Part shown: one piece after another, positions 32,854 through 41,113 of the stretch
How positions within the stretch are numbered: position 1 is the first letter of the stretch
How the letters are laid out: each line of letters begins with the position of its first letter
Assembly (NCBI GenBank): GCA_021324355.1
Contig: JAJPJD010000002.1
Span: forward strand, 1 to 44,276
Source of the DNA: Actinomycetota bacterium
GTDB lineage: Bacteria; Actinomycetota; Acidimicrobiia; Acidimicrobiales; RAAP-2
Direction: 5' to 3'
Length of the DNA stretch: 44,276 nucleotides
The notes under the pieces: generated by a model
Databases searched by the model: none
What the model was told of the DNA's origin: nothing
Seen by the model: only the letters and a program-made list of their open reading frames with translations
Position numbers and translations under genes: made by a program

Positions 32854-33642
32854 TCAACCCACCAGAAGTCGGATCCCGGTGGCAAGGCCGATCGCAACCA
32901 CCACGACTCGGAGCACGCCCGCCGGGAGCGTCCGGGTGAGCGCGGCCCCGAGGTAGCCGCCGGCCAGCGCACCGATCGCGAGCATCCCGGCTGCGCCCCA
33001 TTGCAGGTGACCGTGGACGATGAAGACCAGCGCCGCTACCCCGTTGGCGATCACCGCAAGGACCGAGCGGATCCCCCCTGCACGGGGGAGGGTGTCGGGG
33101 AGCGCGATCCCGAGGACTGCCAGCGTGAGCACGCCCATCGCGGCGCCGAAGTAGCCACCGTAGACGGCGGTGACGAGCACGCCGGTGGCCAGGACGCCCG
33201 GTCGGCGTCCACTCGGGTGCTCGTGCGCGAGAAAGCGGGCGAGCACCGGACCAACGGCGAAGAGACCGGTCGCAAACAGGACGAGCCATGGGGCGAGACG
33301 GCCGAAGGCCGAGGACGGCGTGGTGAGGAGCAGGGTCGCCCCACCTGCCGCCCCGACGACCGTGAGCGGTGCGAGGAGGGAGAACCGGTCTCGCTGGTCG
33401 AGGACCTCGCGGCGGAACCCTGCCACCTGGCCGACATACCCCGACCAGATCCCCACCGTCGAGGTCACGTTGGCCACCAGCGCCGGGTACCCGAACGCAA
33501 GCAGGGCTGGGAACGAGATGAGGGTCCCGCCCCCGGCGATGCCGTTGAAGAGCCCGGCGACGAGGCCGGCAAGGGCGAGAAGTAGGTCGCGGCCCGGACC
33601 CAGCTGGACCAGTCCGGGGTGCACCACCAGGGCGCCGGCCAC
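32854..33642 (-). CDS. TauE/SafE family permease
   Basis: This 262-residue integral membrane protein has about eight helices. The first pair contains the family motif GLFNGIAGGGTLISFPALLA; later segments include VANVTSTVGIWSGYVGQVAG, GVLVTAVYGGYFGAAMGVL (the second repeat) and MLAIGALAGGYLGAALTR. TauE/SafE proteins are proposed exporters of sulfite, sulfoacetate or other organic acids; the substrate here is unknown. The start is uncertain: GTG at 33642, ten bases after the CHAD gene's stop, fits; the open frame extending upstream is the CHAD gene's shadow. It is probably cotranscribed with the CHAD gene. Confidence 0.85.
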   Translation of the reverse strand: MAGALVVHPGLVQLGPGRDLLLALAGLVAGLFNGIAGGGTLISFPALLAFGYPALVANVTSTVGIWSGYVGQVAGFRREVLDQRDRFSLLAPLTVVGAAGGATLLLTTPSSAFGRLAPWLVLFATGLFAVGPVLARFLAHEHPSGRRPGVLATGVLVTAVYGGYFGAAMGVLTLAVLGIALPDTLPRAGGIRSVLAVIANGVAALVFIVHGHLQWGAAGMLAIGALAGGYLGAALTRTLPAGVLRVVVVAIGLATGIRLLVG

Positions 33643-33652
33643 GACTTCGAGC

Positions 33653-35416
33653 TCAGGGGCGGCCCGGAGCGGGGTCGGCCGGGCTCTCTCCCTGGGCCGA
33701 CCGAGGAGGAGGGAGGGCGCGAGCGGTGGGGAGGGCCCGCAGGGGGCTCGTCGGGTGCCGTTGGGTGGACGGGTGCCGCTCGTGGCCGGCGGCCATCGTG
33801 GCGTCTTGGGGCGTCTCGAAACACCGGGCAAGGCGTTGCCACTCGTCGCCGCGCAGTACCTTGACCTTGCGGCGGGCTTCTGCGAGCAGCCCTGCGGCCT
33901 CGATGTCGGCCCGCTCGGCCAGCGCACCTAACAGGAACACCAGAGCGCGAGAGAGCGGGGGCTGCGTGGTCGTGGCCAGTGACCGGAAGCGCACCACCGC
34001 GACCTGGCCGTCTTGGATCGATCCGAGAAGGTCTTGAAGCCGGGCGAGGCGGCGGGCGAAGGCGGTGGCTGCCTCGCCGTAGAGGTCCTCCACGAACTCG
34101 ACCGCGTACCGCAGGCGCTTGCATCGGATGCGCAGGCGGTGGAAGTCGGCCGGCAGCCCGCTGCGGCGGGCTCGTTTGGCTGCTTTGGTGGCGGCGCGGT
34201 GGCGCCGGGCGATCAGTTCGGGGACCACCGCCGTCGCCGCCAGATGCCCGGTGGCAGAGTGGCGCCCGGCACCCTGCTGGACCAGGGCCACCAGCCCGGT
34301 GGTCAGCCGCTCGTAGCGGGGAGAGTCGAGGGCTTGGAGGAGGGCGACCCGTGCTTCCTCGCGTTCGCGCCGGAGCACCGTGCCCAGCTCTTCGAGCGGG
34401 GAGCCCGGCAGCTGGGCGGCAAGCTGACCGGCGAGCACTCCGGGCTCGCTGAGACGGGCAATCTGGACATCGAGATCCCGGACCGCGCCAAGGAGACCGG
34501 CCAGCCAGGCGAGCTCTGTGGCCAGGGACACCAGCTGGGTCGGGAGCGCGTCAGCGAACAGCGTGAGCGCGGCTCGAAGGCGACGAGTCGCGACCCGCAT
34601 GTCGTGGAGCTCCTCAGGATCGTCCCCCAGGCGGGTCCCGGGCTCGTGGCCGAGGAGGGCGGCCAGCTGTCGCCGGAGGACCGCGTCGGCCAGCTCACCG
34701 ATCGTCGCGCCCCGCTGGACCGAAGTGGGTCCCAGGTCGATCCCCGAAGGGATCGTGTAACCGAGAGCCAGGGCGCCGGCTTCGAACTTGGAGAGAGCGG
34801 CCGGAGTCAGGCCGGCCGACCGGCGCAGGTCCTCTACGACCGGCCCGAGCGCGTCAGCCCATGGTGGGGGGACCTCCACCTCCACCCGAAGGAGGCGCAT
34901 CGGGTTCTGCTCGCCGACGGCGATAACTGTCTCATCCAGTGCGACCTCGGCGACCTCTTCGTCCCCGACGGTGAGCACGAACGGTCGGCGCCTGGTGCGG
35001 ATCTCGAGTACCTGGTGAATTGGCCGTCTCCCGACCAGCGCAGCCACGCGCGACGCGACCTCACCGCCCTCGGCCAGCCACCGGCTGGGAGCCGTGGTCA
35101 GGGGTTGTGACAACTCACGGCGGCGCTTGGGCTCGGAGGAAGCGACCGGAGCGGACCGGGCCTTGAGGGTCACCTCCTGGCGATTCTGGGTTCGCCGGAG
35201 CCGCAGCACGTACCCAGAGCGCGCGATCCTCCAGTCCTCAGTGTCGAAGTAGGCGTCCTCGTGGAGTGAGGTGGGACGGAGCTGCGCGCTGAGCGGTCCG
35301 ACCGTCGGGAAGGAACGTGGGGTGCTGGTCAGCGTGGCCAGCCACCGCTCAGCTGGCCGCAAGTCCAGCGCATCGAACTGCCACTCGATCTCGAGCGTGT
35401 CCCCGGCGATCGCCAC
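33653..35416 (-). CDS. CYTH-CHAD domain protein
   Basis: The 587-residue protein has an N-terminal CYTH domain (LEIEWQFDAL with the E-x-E pattern, AYFDTEDWRIARSGYVLRLR, EIRTRRRPFVLTV, VEVEVPPPWADAL; residues 1-205), a triphosphate-tunnel fold, then a CHAD helical domain (ELHDMRVATRRLRAALTLF, RDLDVQIARL, FHRLRIRCKRLRYAVEFVEDL; about 230-520) with conserved His and basic residues that bind polyphosphate. A Pro/Arg tail of about 60 residues ends it. Known homologues are triphosphatases or polyphosphate-granule proteins. GTG at 35416 lies six bases after TAGCCT on the minus strand. It is divergent from a NUDIX gene. Confidence 0.93.
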   Translation of the reverse strand: MAIAGDTLEIEWQFDALDLRPAERWLATLTSTPRSFPTVGPLSAQLRPTSLHEDAYFDTEDWRIARSGYVLRLRRTQNRQEVTLKARSAPVASSEPKRRRELSQPLTTAPSRWLAEGGEVASRVAALVGRRPIHQVLEIRTRRRPFVLTVGDEEVAEVALDETVIAVGEQNPMRLLRVEVEVPPPWADALGPVVEDLRRSAGLTPAALSKFEAGALALGYTIPSGIDLGPTSVQRGATIGELADAVLRRQLAALLGHEPGTRLGDDPEELHDMRVATRRLRAALTLFADALPTQLVSLATELAWLAGLLGAVRDLDVQIARLSEPGVLAGQLAAQLPGSPLEELGTVLRREREEARVALLQALDSPRYERLTTGLVALVQQGAGRHSATGHLAATAVVPELIARRHRAATKAAKRARRSGLPADFHRLRIRCKRLRYAVEFVEDLYGEAATAFARRLARLQDLLGSIQDGQVAVVRFRSLATTTQPPLSRALVFLLGALAERADIEAAGLLAEARRKVKVLRGDEWQRLARCFETPQDATMAAGHERHPSTQRHPTSPLRALPTARALPPPRSAQGESPADPAPGRP

Positions 35417-35504
35417 CGCCGGAGGCTAGTTCGAGCGTGCTCGGCTCGCCCAGCCGCCGTCATGGTGCCGCGACCTCGACCGACGGGCCGGTAAGGTCCC
35501 GGTG
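35417..35504. promoter_or_regulatory. Divergent leaderless promoters, CYTH-CHAD and NUDIX
   Basis: Minus strand: TAGCCT (35423-35428), six bases before the CHAD GTG. Plus strand: TAAGGT (35492-35497), seven bases before the GTG at 35505. Between them is about 60 bases in which I see no other motif. Confidence 0.5.
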
Positions 35505-35975
35505 GTGGTCGAACCAACACCGGTCGCGCTGGATGAGCGACAGTCCGAGCTCGTCCTGGCGGCCGGTGGCCTCGTCCTGCGACGTGGCGACACCGGCAGG
35601 GTGCAGGTCGCGGTGGTCCATCGGCCACTGCGGGAGGACTGGTCGTTCCCGAAGGGCAAGGCCGAACCGGCGGAAACGCTCACCGAGTGTGCCTTGCGGG
35701 AGGTACTCGAAGAGACCGGGCTGCGATGTGCGATCCTGGCGTTCGTCGGGACCACCCAGTACACCGACCGCCGGAATCGGCCGAAGATCGTGGCCTACTG
35801 GGCCATGGCGCCGCGTTCCGGCGTCTTCCGGCCAAGCCAGGAAGTCGACGAGCTGCGCTGGGTCGAACTCGGCTCAGCCGGCCAGGTGCTCACCTACCGG
35901 CGCGACCGTGAGCTGTTGGACAGTTTGGCCGAAGCGGGGCCCTGGATCTTTCCGCGCCTGGCGGCCGGACGCTGA
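35505..35975 (+). CDS. NUDIX hydrolase (MutT1-like N-terminal domain)
   Basis: The 156-residue protein has a complete NUDIX box, GKAEPAETLTECALREVLEETG, preceded by REDWSFPKGK. This WSFPKGK type is typical of mycobacterial MutT1 and diadenosine-polyphosphate hydrolases. MutT1 normally carries a C-terminal histidine phosphatase domain, which is absent here. Possible substrates are 8-oxo-dGTP, diadenosine polyphosphates or inorganic polyphosphate; divergence from a polyphosphate-binding CHAD gene makes the last two attractive. The GTG at 35505 is favoured over 35502 by its 7-base distance from TAAGGT. Confidence 0.9.
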   Translation: MVEPTPVALDERQSELVLAAGGLVLRRGDTGRVQVAVVHRPLREDWSFPKGKAEPAETLTECALREVLEETGLRCAILAFVGTTQYTDRRNRPKIVAYWAMAPRSGVFRPSQEVDELRWVELGSAGQVLTYRRDRELLDSLAEAGPWIFPRLAAGR

Positions 35976-36238
35976 GGTCGGCAGCCCACGCTGGCGGGGG
36001 TCGCAGTTCCACAACCGGGGACCGGCGGTCATCCACCAGCCGCTGCGGCGACGGACAGCCAGGGTGTCGGGCCAGCGTCCCTGGTCGCAGCCGGTCCTAC
36101 CGATCTGGCCCCTGAGATCGTCTCAGAGTCCGGCCAGCCAGGAGCCCGGCCCGCCCGGACTGGTCGATCGGCGGTCGGAGCAGGCTCGTGCGGTACGACC
36201 GTGCTGGCAGTTTTCGATATCGTCCGAGCGGGACCCGG
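35976..36238. other. Gap without a gene before tRNA-Ser
   Basis: This roughly 260-base stretch has no convincing coding frame. A short patch AGTTTTCGATATCG near 36209-36222 is AT-richer than its surroundings and could be an upstream promoter element of the tRNA. Confidence 0.4.
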
Positions 36239-36251
36239 TAGCGTCCCAACT
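36239..36251 (+). promoter_or_regulatory. -10 box of tRNA-Ser(GCU)
   Basis: TAGCGT (36239-36244) lies seven bases before the first base of the tRNA, so transcription would start at or next to the mature 5' end. Confidence 0.5.
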
Positions 36252-36340
36252 GGAGAGGTGCGAGAGCGGCCGAATCGGACTCACTGCTAATGAGTTGACT
36301 GGGGAAACCCGGTCCGAGGGTTCAAATCCCTCCCTCTCCG
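36252..36340 (+). tRNA. tRNA-Ser (anticodon GCU)
   Basis: The acceptor stem GGAGAGG pairs with CCTCTCC, with discriminator G. The anticodon stem ACTCA/TGAGT holds loop CTGCTAA with anticodon GCT. The long variable arm and the T arm GAGGGTTCAAATCCCTC fit a class II serine tRNA. CCA is not encoded, unlike the other tRNA-Ser in the window. Confidence 0.95.
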
Positions 36341-36422
36341 CGAGCCGGCCCGGTACCGGGTACGCCACCTCGAGCGTCCGCCCGATGGCGGCGACCCGCC
36401 GCGGGCGGTCAGGGAGAGGGAC

Positions 36423-37772
36423 GTGAGCGCACAGCGGTACTGGCTGGAGACCTTGGGTTGTCCCAAGAACCGGGTCGACTCGGACAAGCTGGCGGGCTTG
36501 CTCGTTCGGGACGGCTACGCGCCGGCCGGGTCGGTCGAGGAGGCCGACCTGGTCGTCGTGAACACGTGCGCGTTCATCGAGGAGGCCCGTCGGGAGTCCA
36601 TCGAGGTGATCCTCGAGCTCGATGGACGGCGGTCCGCTGAGTCCCGGCTGGTCGTCACCGGATGCCTGGCCGAGCGCTACGGCGACGAGCTCGCCTCAGC
36701 GCTGCCCGAGGTCGACCGGGTCTGCGGGTTCGGGGTCCCGATCACCCCGGAGCGGACCCCGGTCACCCTGCGACGCCCCGCTGAGCGATCACGCTTCGAT
36801 CTGTTGAACCTGCCCCGACCGTCGGTCGGCGCCCCCTGGGCCTACGTGAAGGCAGCCGAAGGCTGTGACCGTGCCTGCGGGTTCTGCGCGATCCCGAGCT
36901 TCCGAGGCCCGCAACGTTCGCGCCCGTTGCGCGACCTCATGGCCGAGGTCGAGTCGCTCGTCGCCAACGGAGTCCGCGAGGTGGTCCTGGTCGCGCAGGA
37001 CCTGGCCTCCTATGGCCGTGACCGCTCTGTCCGGCGAGCCCGGGGTGGCGTGGACGCCTCGCCGTTCGGCGGGGGCATCGTCCAACTGGTCACATCGGTG
37101 GCTTCGGTCGCGCCTCGAACCCGACTGCTCTATCTGTACCCCTCGAGCCTGAACGACGCCCTCGTCGACGCGATCCTGGCGACCGGCGTGCCGTACTTCG
37201 ACCTGTCGCTCCAGCATGTGTCCCGGCCGCTGATGGCCAGGATGCGGAGGTGGGGTGACGGCTCGCGGTTCCTCCGTCGGATCGACCAGATCCGCTCGGC
37301 CGATCCTCTCGCCACCTTCCGCTCCTCGTTCATCCTTGGATACCCCGGAGAGACCGAAGAGGACCACGACCGGCTGCTCGAGTTCCTCGAGGCAGCCCAG
37401 CTCGACTGGGCCGGGTTCTTCTTGTTCTCGCCCGAAGAGGGGACCTACGCGTCAGGACTCCCGGACCAGGTGCCGCAGTCCCTGGCGCTGGAACGGCTGC
37501 GGGAGTGCACTGAGGTCCAGGATCGGATCACTGCCGCTCGCCGAGACCGGCTCGTGGGCCAGCGCCGGACGGTGCTGGTCGATGAGCTCGGGATCGGCCG
37601 CACGGTCCACGAAGCACCCGAGATCGATGGCGTGGTGCACCTGCCCTCGGAGCTGAGCCCGGGCATGGACGTCGAGGTCACGATCACCGAGTCGCTCGGT
37701 GTCGATCTCGTTGGCGATCCTGTCACGCAATCAGAGTCACTGCCGCAAGTGATCGGGTTCGGCGTCCGGTGA
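36423..37772 (+). CDS. rimO: Ribosomal protein S12 methylthiotransferase RimO
   Basis: RimO adds a methylthio group to an aspartate of ribosomal protein S12. The 449-residue protein has the N-terminal MTTase domain with cluster cysteines Cys13 (TLGCPKNRVDS), Cys49 (VNTCAF) and Cys81 (VTGCLAERYG), the radical SAM cluster GCDRACGFC (Cys148, 152, 155), and a C-terminal TRAM domain. GCPKNRVDS at the N-terminus separates RimO from MiaB. The GTG start has AGGGAGAGG upstream as ribosome site. One oddity is a small Gly-rich insertion around RRARGGVDASPFGGG after the radical SAM core. The stop overlaps pgsA (GTGA). Confidence 0.94.
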   Translation: MSAQRYWLETLGCPKNRVDSDKLAGLLVRDGYAPAGSVEEADLVVVNTCAFIEEARRESIEVILELDGRRSAESRLVVTGCLAERYGDELASALPEVDRVCGFGVPITPERTPVTLRRPAERSRFDLLNLPRPSVGAPWAYVKAAEGCDRACGFCAIPSFRGPQRSRPLRDLMAEVESLVANGVREVVLVAQDLASYGRDRSVRRARGGVDASPFGGGIVQLVTSVASVAPRTRLLYLYPSSLNDALVDAILATGVPYFDLSLQHVSRPLMARMRRWGDGSRFLRRIDQIRSADPLATFRSSFILGYPGETEEDHDRLLEFLEAAQLDWAGFFLFSPEEGTYASGLPDQVPQSLALERLRECTEVQDRITAARRDRLVGQRRTVLVDELGIGRTVHEAPEIDGVVHLPSELSPGMDVEVTITESLGVDLVGDPVTQSESLPQVIGFGVR

Positions 37773-38341
37773 CCGACGCCGCTCGCAACAGTTTCGGTCC
37801 GTCGGCACTGGCCACTCCGGCCAATGCCCTCACAGTGGCCAGACTATTGGCGACACCGGTCTTCATCGCGGTGATCGTCGAGCGCGGCGCAAGCTGGTGG
37901 ACCGTCGCGTTGGGGGTCCTGGTTGCGGGGACCGACGGGGTCGACGGCTGGATCGCTCGCCGACAGGGGGCAACCCGCTCGGGAGCTTTTCTCGATCCGC
38001 TCGCCGACAAGGCGGTCGTCCTGAGCGCCCTGTTCCTTCTCTCCTACGACGGGGTCCTGCCCTGGACCCCGGTCTGCCTCATCGGCCTGCGGGAAGTGCT
38101 CATGAGCCTGTACCGATCCTGGTCTGGCCGACGTGGTGTCTCGGTCCCGGCCCGCCCTTCGGCCAAGGTGAAGACGCTCGTCCAGGATCTCGCCATCGCC
38201 ACCTGCCTGGTGCCACCGCTCGCCCACCAGCACGATCTTCAGCTTGCGGCGGTCTGGCTGGCCGCGGCGTTCACAGTGGTGACCGGTCTTCAGTACCTGC
38301 TCGACGCCCGTCGGGCGACGCCGACACCGGAGGTGCCGTGA
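37769..38341 (+). CDS. pgsA: CDP-alcohol phosphatidyltransferase (PgsA-like)
   Basis: This is a 190-residue membrane enzyme that probably makes phosphatidylglycerophosphate from CDP-diacylglycerol and glycerol 3-phosphate. The family motif is complete: DGVDGWIARRQGATRSGAFL with the closing DPLADK (D-x2-DG-x2-AR-x8-G-x3-D-x3-D). N-terminal TPANALTVARLLATPVF is typical of PgsA. It has about five membrane helices. Start GTG overlaps rimO; stop overlaps cinA. The rimO-pgsA-cinA order is common in Actinomycetota and supports the PgsA call. Confidence 0.9.
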   Translation: MTDAARNSFGPSALATPANALTVARLLATPVFIAVIVERGASWWTVALGVLVAGTDGVDGWIARRQGATRSGAFLDPLADKAVVLSALFLLSYDGVLPWTPVCLIGLREVLMSLYRSWSGRRGVSVPARPSAKVKTLVQDLAIATCLVPPLAHQHDLQLAAVWLAAAFTVVTGLQYLLDARRATPTPEVP

Positions 38342-39621
38342 GAGTCGAGATCGTTGCCGTTGGGACCGAATTGCTCCTCGGACAGATCGCCGACACCAAC
38401 TCGGCCTGGCTCGGAGAGCAGCTGGCACTGGCCGGCGTCGACTCGCACTTTCACCAGGCGGTCGGCGACAACCAGGCGCGGATCGTCCTCGCTCTACGCA
38501 CCGCGTTGTCCCGCAGCGACGCGGTCATTGTGTGCGGTGGGCTCGGTCCGACCCAGGACGACATCACCAGGGAGTCCATCGCGCAAGTAATGAACGTTCC
38601 CTTGGTTCGCGACGAGGAGCTCGTCGAGCAGATCCGCAAGATGTTCGCTTCCCGTCAGCGCGTCATGCCCGAGAACAACCTGCGTCAGGCTGATGTCCCC
38701 GTGGGTGCGTCGATCATCGGACAGACCCGGGGGACCGCTCCAGGTTTGATCTGCCCTCTCGGCAACAAGGTGATCTACGCGGTCCCTGGAGTTCCACACG
38801 AGATGCAGGAGATGTTCACCCGAGGGATCCTGCCCGACCTTCGGCGGCGCATGGCCGAGCAGGGGGATGAGGCGGTGATCAAGAGCCGGGTCATCCGCAC
38901 GTGGGGTGCCAGTGAGTCCGCTCTGGCCGAGGCGCTAGCCGATCGGGTGGAAGAGCTCGACCACCGGGGATCCGACGACGGCTCGACGCTCACCATCGCG
39001 TTCTTGGCCAGCGGGATCGAGGGGATCAAGGTGCGCCTGACGGCCCGTGCACCGACCGAGGCCCAGGTCGACCAGATGATCGCTGAGGAGGAGCGGCAGG
39101 TGCGGGCGGTGCTGGCCGAGCGGCTGGGTGACGTCGTATTCGGGGTCGACGATCAGGCGATGGAGCACGCGGTCGCTCGGCTGCTCGTCGACAGCAAGCT
39201 CACGTTGGGCCTCGCCGAGTCGCTCACCGGCGGGTTGATCGGCGCACGTCTGGTCAATGTCCCAGGATCGAGCCGGTGGTTCCGCGGCTGCGTCGTCGCC
39301 TATGACTCCGCCGTCAAGCACGCCATCCTGGGCGTCCCACCCGGGCCGGTGGTTTCGGCTCAGGCCGCCGAAGCAATGGCGGTCGGCGCCCGAACGGCGC
39401 TGGATTCGCAGATCGGCCTGGGGATCACCGGAGTCGCCGGACCCGACGACCAGGAGGGGGTTCGTCCGGGAACCGTCTTCGTGGGGATCGCCCCACCCGA
39501 GGGCGAAGCCTTCAGCCGCGAGCTGCACCTGCCGGGAGATCGCGACCGGGTCCGGCAGTTCGCCGCCATCTCGGCATTGGACCTGCTGCGCCGGACCCTG
39601 CGCGGAGCTCCACCTCAGTAA
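38338..39621 (+). CDS. cinA: CinA family protein (competence/damage-inducible, NMN amidohydrolase)
   Basis: The 427-residue protein has an N-terminal MoaB-like (COG1058) domain: EIVAVGTELLLGQIADTNS, VIVCGGLGPTQDDITRE and IYAVPGVPHEM, known for ADP-ribose pyrophosphatase activity in some members. The C-terminal CinA domain (LAESLTGGLIGARLVNVPG, SSRWFRGCVVAYDSAVK, GLGITGVAGPD, RPGTVFVGIA) matches nicotinamide-mononucleotide deamidase. The GTG start overlaps pgsA, with GGAGG just upstream. It is the last gene of the rimO-pgsA-cinA operon. Confidence 0.94.
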   Translation: MRVEIVAVGTELLLGQIADTNSAWLGEQLALAGVDSHFHQAVGDNQARIVLALRTALSRSDAVIVCGGLGPTQDDITRESIAQVMNVPLVRDEELVEQIRKMFASRQRVMPENNLRQADVPVGASIIGQTRGTAPGLICPLGNKVIYAVPGVPHEMQEMFTRGILPDLRRRMAEQGDEAVIKSRVIRTWGASESALAEALADRVEELDHRGSDDGSTLTIAFLASGIEGIKVRLTARAPTEAQVDQMIAEEERQVRAVLAERLGDVVFGVDDQAMEHAVARLLVDSKLTLGLAESLTGGLIGARLVNVPGSSRWFRGCVVAYDSAVKHAILGVPPGPVVSAQAAEAMAVGARTALDSQIGLGITGVAGPDDQEGVRPGTVFVGIAPPEGEAFSRELHLPGDRDRVRQFAAISALDLLRRTLRGAPPQ

Positions 39622-39644
39622 CCTTTCGGCCGATCGAACGCGAC

Positions 39645-39878
39645 CTACTCCTCCGTCGGGTCAGTCGCCGGTGCCAGCAGCTCGAGCGGCTCAACGCCGA
39701 GCAGCGCTGCGATGCGCTCCAGAGTCCTCAGGGTCACGTTCCGCTCGCCCCGTTCGAGGCCGCCCATGTAGGTCCGGTGGATGTGCAGGGTGTCAGCGAA
39801 CGCCTCCTGGCTGATCCCCTTGGCCTTGCGCAGGTTGCGAAGGTTTTGGCCGAGCCGCCGCTGCAGGTCCCCCTCCAC
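39645..39878 (-). CDS. Small XRE-family HTH regulator
   Basis: The 77-residue protein is almost only a Cro/CI-type HTH: LGQNLRNLRKAKGISQEAFA, IHRTYMGGLERGERNVTLRT and LERIAALLGVEPLELLAP. It has no sensor domain. In many Actinomycetota an XRE gene (ClgR) lies between cinA and recA on the same strand; this one is on the opposite strand and shorter, so it may not be ClgR. A palindrome ACTGATCAGT lies 41 bases upstream and may be its operator. It begins at GTG 39878. Confidence 0.88.
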   Translation of the reverse strand: MEGDLQRRLGQNLRNLRKAKGISQEAFADTLHIHRTYMGGLERGERNVTLRTLERIAALLGVEPLELLAPATDPTEE

Positions 39879-39918
39879 GGGGGCCCACCCTGGGCGAGCG
39901 CTACTCCAACGTCTACAG

Positions 39919-39928
39919 ACTGATCAGT
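39919..39928. promoter_or_regulatory. Palindrome ACTGATCAGT upstream of the XRE gene
   Basis: This is a perfect 10-base palindrome in the 62-base gap between the unknown gene and the XRE gene. Its place suggests an autoregulatory operator; nothing else supports this. Confidence 0.3.
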
Positions 39929-39940
39929 AGCAGTACCTGG

Positions 39941-40342
39941 TCAGGAGCCGTCCAGATGGAGGTGGGGGTGCCACACCCCGTCGGTTCCCGGCCAGGCGTC
40001 CACCTCGAACACCGCCCGGCCGCCGGCTCGGAGCTGCAGGCCGATGCCTGGGCCCAGCTCAAGCGGTCCCGGGTGGGTTGAGCAGACCGCGAAGAGCAGC
40101 ACCTCTGGTCCGTGACCGCCGGTTGGGTCAGTTGGGTCGGGGAGCTCTAGGCGGAGCTCGGCAACATCGGCAAAGACCTCACCGACGATCCTGGGCCTGC
40201 CCTCGTCGTCGACCACCACCAGCTGGCGGGTCCGGACCTCCTCGGTCAAGTGCCCAATGGCCTGTTGAAGCCCGGCGACCACCCGCTCGAGATCTTCGAG
40301 CCGTGCGGGGATGTCGCGGTCATGGTTCCGGTAAGTGGTCAT
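39941..40342 (-). CDS. Unknown protein with N-terminal coiled coil
   Basis: I do not recognise the family. The 133-residue protein has a probable N-terminal coiled coil (IPARLEDLERVVAGLQQAIG, HLTEEV), then LVVVDDEGRPRIVGEV and a beta-rich half with ELRLELPDP, VLLFAVCS and WHPHLHLDGS. The ATG at 40342 is chosen over the frame start at 40357 because GGGGAGG lies six bases upstream. It lies on the same strand as the XRE gene, 62 bases before it, so the two may be cotranscribed. Confidence 0.68.
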   Translation of the reverse strand: MTTYRNHDRDIPARLEDLERVVAGLQQAIGHLTEEVRTRQLVVVDDEGRPRIVGEVFADVAELRLELPDPTDPTGGHGPEVLLFAVCSTHPGPLELGPGIGLQLRAGGRAVFEVDAWPGTDGVWHPHLHLDGS

Positions 40343-40481
40343 CTCGAGCCTCCCCAACGTTGTCGACGTGGCTGCATGGTGCGGCCGACCATCGCTGACG
40401 GCAGTGGCTGCACGAGGCGTCCAACCGGTGGAGCAGCTCGGGTCCTAGTCCTCTGCTGCGACATCCCGCTCCCTGGCAGAT

Positions 40482-40493
40482 GAGACTGGACCG
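40482..40493 (+). promoter_or_regulatory. Possible -10 box of the RNA ligase-family gene
   Basis: GAGACT (40482-40487) lies six bases before the GTG; it resembles the hemQ box TAGACT but lacks the first T. Confidence 0.35.
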
Positions 40494-41003
40494 GTGCGTC
40501 TGTTCGTCGCGGTGTGGCCAAGCGCACCAGTGCGGGTGGCGCTCGAGAACGCACCACGCTCCGGGTATCGGGGTGTACTGCGCTGGGTTGCGCCGGAGCA
40601 CTGGCATGTGACGCTGGCGTTCCTCGGTGAGGTTCCCGAGCGGGCATTCGACGACCTGGTCGCGGGGCTGCGAGCCGTGGCCCATCGGGCGGGGCCCCTG
40701 GCCGCGACGTTGGGTCCGAGCACCGTCAGGTTGGGGCGGTCGGTGCTGTGCGTGCCGGTGAGTGGGCTCGATCCCCTCGCCGAGGCGGTGCGAGCGGCCG
40801 TGCTCGGTCGATCGACGGACCTGCCCTTCCGAGGTCACCTCACCCTGGCCCGGGCCCGCGCAGGGCGCTCGGTCCCAGCAGCGCTCCTCTCACGGCCGCT
40901 GATGGCGTCCTGGCAGGTACGAGCGTTCAGCTTGGTGTCCTCGGTCACCGCCAGTTCGGGCCCGCACTACGAGGACCTGGTCCGTTTCACCCTGGCCGGG
41001 TGA
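40494..41003 (+). CDS. thpR: RNA 2',3'-cyclic phosphodiesterase / 2'-5' RNA ligase (ThpR)
   Basis: The 169-residue protein is a two-H phosphoesterase with both HxTx motifs, HVTLAF and HLTLAR, in the expected halves, and the N-terminal RLFVAVWP typical of ThpR. It hydrolyses 2',3'-cyclic phosphates on RNA or nucleotides, with weak reversible 2'-5' ligation in vitro for the family. The start is GTG 40494. It sits directly upstream of recA, but recA has its own regulated promoter. Confidence 0.92.
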   Translation: MRLFVAVWPSAPVRVALENAPRSGYRGVLRWVAPEHWHVTLAFLGEVPERAFDDLVAGLRAVAHRAGPLAATLGPSTVRLGRSVLCVPVSGLDPLAEAVRAAVLGRSTDLPFRGHLTLARARAGRSVPAALLSRPLMASWQVRAFSLVSSVTASSGPHYEDLVRFTLAG

Positions 41004-41020
41004 CCCGGACCATCCACGTA

Positions 41021-41034
41021 CGAACATGTGTTCG
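41021..41034 (+). promoter_or_regulatory. LexA-binding SOS box of recA
   Basis: CGAACATGTGTTCG is a perfect match to the Gram-positive/actinobacterial LexA pattern CGAAC-N4-GTTCG. It lies five bases before the -10-like box TAGGGT (41039-41044), so bound LexA would block the recA promoter. Confidence 0.9.
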
Positions 41035-41038
41035 GGTG

Positions 41039-41044
41039 TAGGGT
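41039..41044 (+). promoter_or_regulatory. recA -10 box
   Basis: TAGGGT lies just after the SOS box. A start near 41051 would give a leader of about 60 bases with GAGAGGGAGAGAGAG before the ATG as ribosome site. No clear -35 element is seen. Confidence 0.55.
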
Positions 41045-41113
41045 CAGCCTGATACATCCCGTCCGTATGGTCGTCTTCGCTCGAGGCAGCGGGCCTCAGA
41101 GAGGGAGAGAGAG

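Noticed and set aside
39645-39878. XRE gene as antitoxin of the neighbouring unknown gene
   Set aside because: The unknown gene is upstream, has no toxin-like motif and is separated by 62 bases containing a possible operator; a plain regulator is simpler.
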